64,000 nt of DNA from contig MNCI01016127.1 of the NCBI GenBank assembly GCA_015680685.1, positions 131,224-195,223 on the forward strand, given 5' to 3'. A program made the position numbers and the translations under genes. The stretch is from Gnetum montanum. Lineage: Eukaryota; Streptophyta; Gnetopsida; Gnetales; Gnetaceae. The notes below the pieces were generated by a model that made no database searches, was not told the DNA's origin, and saw nothing but the letters and a program-made list of their open reading frames with translations. Every line of letters begins with the position of its first letter. Within the stretch, counting starts at the first letter, position 1. This document shows positions 58,101 through 64,000 of the stretch, in pieces.

Positions 58101-58640
58101 CTTTTGGAAGCTTTGGGTTGGAAAGGTAGGTTTTAGTTGCTAAAAATGGCTAAAAGGTTATGTTTTAGTGGCTTTAGGTAATGGGAGACATGTGTCCATG
58201 CTAGGCACCGCATCCCCAGTGTGAATACATGGGAGTTAACATTGAAATATCAATTTAAGTGTCAAAAGTGGCAAAAACTTAGTGTTGATGTAGTTTCTAG
58301 GTCAAAAGTTGGAATTTGGTGGGGTCCATCACTTAAAATTTTAAAATTTTGAATTCTTAACCTAACTTCCACCAATCTTAGCATGGAAGAAACTTTTCCA
58401 CCTTGCACTTCAGTGCACTTGGAGTTATGTTGCACTAAATGGGCAAGTGAGGTTTAGAGGTGGGTGTTTACGGTTTTGATTTGGTATTTATTATGAAATT
58501 TCACAAGTTTCAATCACAATTGTCATTCTACACAAATAGGGCTTTGGTGAAGAGTTTCAAAGGAAATTTTTGCAATAGAGAGCATTCATCTTTAGCATGG
58601 AAACATCCAGTCTTCCATACAACTAGCATTGAACCTCTAT
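55140..58640 (+). repeat. ~190-bp tandem array with palindromic half-sites (right copy)
   Basis: About 16 degenerate units are spaced near 190 bp (palindromes near 55164, 55557, 55755, 56320, 56503, 56705, 56885, 57073, 57280, 57448, 57645, 57825, 58195 and 58370). The clearest is a perfect 15-bp inverted repeat, CATTCTTCCATGCTA (55557-55571) with TAGCATGGAAGAATG (55585-55599). Typical layout: CTTCCATACTAG, then CCAACATGGAAG (56332-56343), then a third direct CCAACATGGAAG (56353-56364). Spacers share words with the left array, including AATGCCTAGGATT and TTTTGAGG. The array ends just before the ATG of gene X. Confidence 0.85.
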
Positions 58641-58769
58641 TCTTCATAGTTTCCAACCATTCCTAGTGTTGAGCCTACCATGGCAACCAAAAAGCATTAG
58701 GGAAAGAGTTGAAATCCAAGGATTTAGAAGGCAAATGAGTAGGCAAGGGATCTATCAAGGCTACCTAGA

Positions 58770-60404
58770 CCCATCTCAATCTAGGCCTCATCCATTACTA
58801 CTTCGAGGTAGACAATCCTAGCCATTTTTTGCTTAGGTTTCTAGCCATTTTAAATGCTTTTCTTGGTACATGTGGGATAGTTTTCTTTAGATCTATGATG
58901 ATAGAGGGGGTAAAATAAAATTTTGATGAAATCTTCCCTCTTCTTTTGGTTCTTTCTACCTATATCTATGGTCATTTCATTGTTTTGGATTTGGTAGATT
59001 TGATTTTTAAAATTAACCTGATTGTTTTCATGGTTTTTTTCAAAAATTTGGGGGTCATACTATTTTTCTTAGATGCAAGCCTTGATGTTCATTAAAATTT
59101 AGTTCTAACAAAATCCTACCACATTTTTTTGATGTTTTCTCAAATGGGTATCAATTTTTTTTGGCTATCTTTCATGGCTACATTAAATTAGACTTTATGA
59201 ATTTTAAGCTTTTTACATGATAAAGGCAAGAAAAATTGTGTATTCTTTATTAAGAAAAAAACTATATATTTCTAAGCTTTGATGTTATCAGTTTCTAGCC
59301 CTATGTTTTATCTTTCCAATGGCTATTATTTTGCTCAATTTGGATTAATAATGATGGATTTATGGCTATTTTCCTATGATCGCATGGTTAGGTTTTTAAT
59401 GCCAATTTTTAGAATTTCATGTTCATGAATTGTTTCTTGAAAAATGGAAAGGGTTTTAACTAATTTTTGGTACATATGGGTCATTCTTTGCTTTAGCTTT
59501 CTAATAAAGGTAGAATCACTCTAATTGTACTTAAAAAAAATTTTAAATAAATGTTTTATTAGACCTATGTCAAAAAGGGGGTTTGTATCATTTTCAAATT
59601 TTTGTCCAAATGTGTATAATTTTTTTTTGAATAAATGAAAAGGGTACTAAATTTTTGTTAAGTGTGGTTATTTAGGGCCAATTTGAGCTTTCAAATGGTG
59701 CTGGAATTACTCTATTTGAAGATAAAAAAAAAATTAGTTAATTTTTTACCAACACTACGTGAAAAAAGGTTAATGGTGAGGAGTACTACTTTTGCTAGTA
59801 TTTGTCTATCTTTCATGCAGATATGGTTATGTGTTATTGGTTTTAATGGTCATGGCTAAGAAGCCTAGGATTTCAAAATTTCTTCCATGATGGAATCACT
59901 GAAATTGAACCTAAGATGAATCTTTAATAAATTTTTAATTATGGCTATGTCAATAAGATTAAATTTTGGTTGTAGCACTTTTTCCCTTTGGGGATGGATG
60001 TGACCAACATGTGTAGAGATTTTTCTTATCATCTTCCATACCTTTGAAGATGGCTAAATATGTAGAACTTATGTTTTAAATTTTTTTAAAGAAATGTAAA
60101 GGCTTTTACTATTTTTTTAACAAGCTTTTTACTATGGATAATTTTTCCAAGTTTTAATGTTTTTTCTAAGTTTATGCATGGTTTAAACTAAAGCATAATT
60201 TTGGTTATGAAATTTTTCCTATGAAGTAAAAGGCTATGAAAGCTTGTATTAATGCCGTTTGTGGAATTTCTTAAGCAAACTTGAATAAACAACTTAGAGC
60301 CTTTTACAAAGGCTAATTTTACCCATGAATAAGATGTTTTTCCAAACTTGTTAAGAAATTCTAATTGGTCATAATGTTTTGTTCTTCTTCTTTTTTTCAT
60401 GTAG
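58770..60404 (+). other. gene X intron 1, right copy
   Basis: About 1.6 kb, strongly T-rich on the coding strand, no ORF with motifs, ending in the pyrimidine-rich acceptor TTCTTCTTTTTTTCATGTAG. The donor is uncertain; GAG|GTAGAC near 58808 is a candidate. Confidence 0.45.
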
Positions 60405-60848
60405 GGTTTTCCTAAAGTCCATACTCATCATTGTGGAGTTAGTGGGCATCTTATGCCATATTAATCACCCCAAGGCAAACATTCAACTCCTTGAGATGCC
60501 TTTGGGGAACACATCATTGTGGTTTGGGCATGAGACAAGGGAATTCCTTGCCTACATCCTACAGAATTTTAGTGTAATACTATGGTTACACTTTTCCATG
60601 GATATGGCTAGGGCTATAGTGGAGTCACTGCTACCTTGAACATCCAACCTAATTGCTAGATTTATTACTGACAATCTACCTCCTAACAAAATAGGGGAAA
60701 TGTTAGATGTGATTAGCCCATGCTTCCTTATAGAGATTTGGACCATGCCAAAGTATAGTTAGTATAGTTCTAATAATACTCTGATGGTGGCACATAGAGC
60801 TCACACATTATTCTAGAACTCACCTAGCACCATGCATTGTCTACAAGG
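60405..60848 (+). pseudogene. gene X exon 2, right copy
   Basis: Reads VFLKSILIIVELVGIL, then LWFGHETREFLAYILQNFSV and MDMARAIVESLLP. After a stop it continues NLIARFITDNLPPNKIGEML and WTMPKYS. It is mostly hydrophobic and helical. It ends ..CLQG at the donor AAGG|GTAGGC. This is the exon shared with the left copy. Confidence 0.55.
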
Positions 60849-60947
60849 GTAGGCATGGTTGTTGTAGTACTTTTATGTTTTTTTTGGCTTTATTGCTAAA
60901 CTACCTTTCCTACCTTCATCAATTTTGTGAAATTTTTGTATGTATAG

Positions 60948-61222
60948 GATTAATGATAAATTCTTTATTACAAATGATCAAACCTTGGTGGTGGCTTAAA
61001 TTTCCCTAGATGTGTTTACAAAGCGCCCCTAGATTAGAACTATTACATATCAATAGTTAAGAGGAGACTTTAATGCATACACTAGCAGATTTAACCTTTT
61101 CTACAAGAAGTGTGTGGATGAGAGAATAATACATAGCTATTGGGTGGGCTCCAAGAGTTTCTTGGATTAGACCCCGATAGATAGTACCTCTACTAAAACT
61201 ACACCAAAGAATAAGAAGAAAG
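60948..61222 (+). pseudogene. gene X exon 3
   Basis: Follows intron 2 (60849-60947) in phase: INDKFFITNDQTLVV, then RGDFNAYTSRFNLFYKKCVD and ERIIHSYWVGSKSFLD, ending in a basic tail PKNKKKG at donor AAAG|GTAAAC. Three or four stops. Confidence 0.5.
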
Positions 61223-61344
61223 GTAAACATAAAGGCTATTACTTTTAATGTTTTATGGTTATGAAAATTCTAAGTGTTTTATTACTTTAACTAGTTGTTA
61301 AACGTGCTTATGTTGTTGCTAAATGTTGATTGTTTTCTTGCAAG

Positions 61345-62387
61345 ACCTTCCACCTCTACTGATGTCACCTTATCACTTGTAGGACATCATGAAGATACCC
61401 TCATCCTGAGGTTTGGTGAGGTGATACCAACATAGGAGTGATTGAGGGGATACATGCCTAGGTACATTCAAGCAAACATTCCATGTGCAGGTTTTCTTAA
61501 TTTGTTTATGACACCTATCACTTCCATCCTTGTTGTAGAGATGCTAAACATCATCAAATCCTTCAATGAGAAGGTTGATTATTTTAACACCACCATTTGA
61601 GGTGTAAAGATTACTGTGGACATTAATGAGGGCCTCTTTTGCAACTTGTTTAGTGTCCTTGCTAATGAAGCAAAGATTGCCACTAGGATAGGAAAGGAAT
61701 CGTTCCATCATGAAGAATTTTTGGAGTGGCTTGATACCAGCATGGGCCATTTCAAATTTTCCATGGATAGCTTTACGAACCCTAATGCAGAAAAAAAAAC
61801 ATATCCTTTGTTTAGGTGTCATGCATTTCCAAAAATATTATTGCAAAGGAAGGCGATAGGCCTCACATAGAAGTGGACCTTTATGAAGATCTTGATAGAT
61901 GGCACTAGGTTCAACTAGGTACCTACATTGGCTATTGGGCTTCAAGATGAAATCCTTAGACTCCGTGAGGATACCTATACCATAATCCACATGCATTTTA
62001 AATTTTTTGTAGGTTACTTGAAGAGGTTTGAAAAGTTTCTTGTGATGTGGAGGAATGGATAATGGGTTGCTCAAGACCCAAGAAAACTTTCTAGGCCTTG
62101 GATAAAGCACATTTGTCCAATGGTATAGGCCCAAAAGCCATCATAGGGGATGGATGATACACTATCCATTATCACCAAGGATCTTGATGGTAGGCGGTGT
62201 CAATCCCTTGATAGCATGGATGACAAGGAGCCTTTCACATTTCTATCGAGCATCCTAGAGGCCAAATGATGATGTAGGGAGGCTAAAGGGATAACTATGG
62301 AGAAATTCAAGAGGTCCATGAAGGAAGCATCATAAACGTTAGACCAACCTACCCTAAAGAGCTTAAGTTTAAGCTTAAGCCATCACA
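61345..62387 (+). pseudogene. gene X exon 4 (longest exon)
   Basis: About 1.04 kb, largely one frame: STDVTLSLVGHHEDTLILRF, YMPRYIQANIPCAGFLNLFM, VVEMLNIIKSFNEKVDYFN, then the open stretch 61616-61870 with ITVDINEGLFCNLFSVLANE and FHHEEFLEWLDTSMGHFKF. It continues EILRLREDTYTIIHMHFKFF and ITKDLDGRRCQSLDSMDD. Both a globular helical region and a charged end are visible. About a dozen stops. No match to a family I know. The acceptor is TTTTCTTGCAAG; the donor is CACA|GTAGGT. Confidence 0.5.
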
Positions 62388-62502
62388 GTAGGTATTCACA
62401 AGTATGCTTCATTTAAGTTTTGACTATTTTATTTCATTCAGAGAGTTATGGTTATATTATGATCTCATATGCTAATTAAGTTTTTATGTGCTATGGTTGT
62501 AG

Positions 62503-62675
62503 ACAAGTGTTAGGTCCTAGCAACCCAAGTTTCTGCAAAGGAAGAACAAAGTCATGTAGAAGAGGCACTCCTACAACAAACTTAGATAGATATAAATGAT
62601 CTAGATGTTTTGTTTAGTAGGAAATATCAAGCACATCCTCCATAATCATCCCAAAGGAGGAGGAGGAGGAGCTAG
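62503..62675 (+). pseudogene. gene X exon 5
   Basis: Reads LATQVSAKEEQSHVEEALLQ, DINDLDVLFSRKYQAHPP and an Arg-rich end (QRRRRRS). Donor CTAG|GTATGC, acceptor GGTTGTAG. Confidence 0.4.
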
Positions 62676-62793
62676 GTATGCACATGCCTTAATGCTTATT
62701 GTTACATCTTATTATTTTAAGTTTGGTTTTGGTTTTTGTTCTAACAATTTGATGATTATTATGCTTGTAGTAGTTCTTAAGTTATCAATTTAG

Positions 62794-62911
62794 GCCCCTA
62801 TCCCTAAGTTTCATGCCAAACCATGGGTAGAGGTCCTAGACAAGGTGGAATTCATGCATGAGAGGGATAATAACATCATCAACTGGTTGCACCAAGTTGC
62901 ATTGGAAATAG
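62794..62911 (+). pseudogene. gene X exon 6
   Basis: A fully open short exon: APIPKFHAKPWVEVLDKVEF, MHERDNNIINWLHQVALEI, flanked by acceptor TCAATTTAG and donor ATAG|GTAAGA. The lack of stops over its whole length supports the exon borders. Confidence 0.5.
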
Positions 62912-63021
62912 GTAAGAACTTTGTTTTCTATGCTTTAGTTGCTTTACTATTTCATAGCTATTATGTTATGGCTATCTTAGGTTATATACTATGTTTATGA
63001 TTGTATTTTATCATCATGTAG

Positions 63022-63836
63022 TACCTTCTGTGGAGTGGGATCCTAGTTGAGACATGGAGATCATCTCCTTGTTGAAGCTTCCCTCTGATGTCTCTAGTGC
63101 ACCCTTGAAGTTATACGAGACTATTATTGATCTAGTAATGTTGTGTACCAAAACTTCATGGAAGACAAAGACTTCCAATAAATACCTATGGGAATAGGTT
63201 ATGGTCTTAAGGAAGAAGACTTAATGGTAGGAGGAGGTAATTAGAGATCTCCAAAACCACAAGGCCTTTATGGAAGCCCAAGTGGCTAACTCAACGGAAT
63301 TGTGAACCAAAGAGATCACATGGGACTACTACTAGCATATCATTTGAGGACAAAGTAGTGCTCTTATGGGAGATGGTATATCAATAGATGCAAATGGACC
63401 TCATCTTCTAGAAGGTTGAGGATTAGAAATATTACTATGCTTGGGTCCTAGAGTGTAGTAAGAAACAAAAGGTCCACAAGCCATAGTACAAGGTGGATCA
63501 TGGGGCCTACCTGAAGGATGAGTTAGTTGAATAGTGTAAGAGAGATTTATTCATCCAGGGGATCTAGGTAGAGAGTGCTTATAAGATTTCTAAGAGTACA
63601 CTCACTATGGAGCAATCCCCTACTCCTCATATTATCACTACTATAGGTGAGACTTCTATGGCTACTATTATCGAAAAGCCTTATACTTAGACTACAGTAG
63701 ATAAGATTGACATTCTTTCTAGTGTTGATCTTGGGGATGTTAATTGGGTCAACATGATGGAGGATTAGATTCTCCATCATTTGGAGGAAGGACTTTTACA
63801 TCTACCCATAAATGTTATGGAACCAAAATCCCATAG
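63022..63836 (+). pseudogene. gene X exon 7
   Basis: Begins VPSVEWDPS, then MEIISLLKLPSDVSSAPLKL and IDLVMLCTKTSWKTKTSNKY. Further on VIRDLQNHKAFMEAQVANST has coiled-coil character. Many stops in the second half. Donor CATAG|GTTTGA; the next acceptor TATTTTAG is at 63925, after which coding runs out of the window. Confidence 0.4.
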
Positions 63837-64000
63837 GTTTGATATATATTATGTGTTATATTTTTAGTTTTTGTTTATGGTTTTGGCTATTGGTTACTCA
63901 CTGGCTATGTGTTGTTGTATTTTAGGCATTAGGATACATTAGTCTCTTGAGTTATGAGGACAGGAATAACCCACCACTTCCTCCTCTAGAAGCCCTTCAA

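Larger units (their letters stand above)
58680..64000 (+). pseudogene. gene X, right copy: multi-exon decayed gene of unknown function
   Basis: A plus-strand series of coding-like blocks separated by GT..AG introns. The start is ATG 58680 in context CTACCATGGCA (MATKKH). A large T-rich intron 1 runs to 60404, followed by exons near 60405-60848, 60948-61222, 61345-62387, 62503-62675, 62794-62911 and 63022-63836, and one from 63926 off the window. Introns 2-7 are 89-122 bp, T-rich, with acceptors such as TTTTTTTCATGTAG and TTGTATGTATAG and donors such as GTAAAC, GTATGC and GTAAGA. Phase is kept across intron 2. Stops occur in every long exon, mainly TAG and TGA. I recognise no domain; it might be a captured host gene or an element-specific accessory protein. 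A related exon 2 exists at 19487-19797. Confidence 0.55.

Noticed and set aside
55140-58640. CRISPR-like regular repeat-spacer spacing
   Set aside because: Units are degenerate, the spacers are themselves repeated, and the context is plant retrotransposon DNA; not a CRISPR array.

Overview
This window looks like repeat-dominated nuclear DNA of a seed plant with a very large genome, most likely a gymnosperm (inference; no species marker was seen). The grounds are AT-rich sequence, no intact host gene, and layers of old, mutated LTR retrotransposons with long LTRs (0.8-1.6 kb), tRNA primer-binding sites, polypurine tracts and Tat-type Ty3/gypsy pol carrying a second RNase H. All coding sequence is decayed. 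Many in-frame stops sit at glutamine or arginine codon positions (CAA, CAG, CGA to TAA, TAG, TGA), as expected from old cytosine methylation.

Layout. 0-3.4 kb: a minus-strand LTR element fragment (gag-like, primer site, LTR) joined to a LINE relic (ORF1 plus endonuclease). 3.9-7.8 kb: a complete but pol-less LTR element on the plus strand (element D). 9.1-11.5 kb: a minus-strand Ty3/gypsy RT/RNase H/integrase relic. 12-13 kb: a degenerate array with half-site TAGAACC, followed by a full-length tRNA-Asp(GUC) pseudogene. 13.6-16.3 kb: gag and LTR of a third copy (C) of the A/B family. 20.3-32.9 kb: element B (minus strand) with its relative A nested inside it, A flanked by a perfect CTGAT target-site duplication. 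A and B carry gag, a second small ORF and LTRs, but no pol. 36.8-40.06 kb (plus) and 41.6-45.09 kb (minus): two Tat-lineage pol relics, tail to tail. 45.09-54.36 kb: element F (minus strand), a gag-protease element without RT or integrase, inserted next to the second pol. 55.1-64 kb: a ~190-bp tandem array followed by a multi-exon decayed gene of unknown function, here called gene X.

The most interesting structure is the block [pol] - [~190-bp array] - [gene X], seen twice in mirror orientation: 19.5-40 kb, interrupted by B/A, and 41.5-64 kb, interrupted by F. In both, gene X is transcribed away from pol, on the strand antisense to pol, and the palindromic array lies between them. Gene X has a 1.4-1.7 kb first intron and then at least six introns of about 90-120 bp with GT..AG borders. 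An intron-containing passenger could survive retrotransposition only if it were antisense to the element RNA, which fits this arrangement. The two arrays share spacer sequence and the same three-half-site palindrome layout, yet the half-sites themselves differ. Three other repeat families here (A/B LTRs, F, and the 12-kb array) also carry their own palindromic half-site arrays.

Functionally nothing here is likely to make an intact protein. The window is best read as a record of nested retrotransposition: autonomous pol-bearing Tat elements next to gag-only relatives that would have needed pol supplied in trans.
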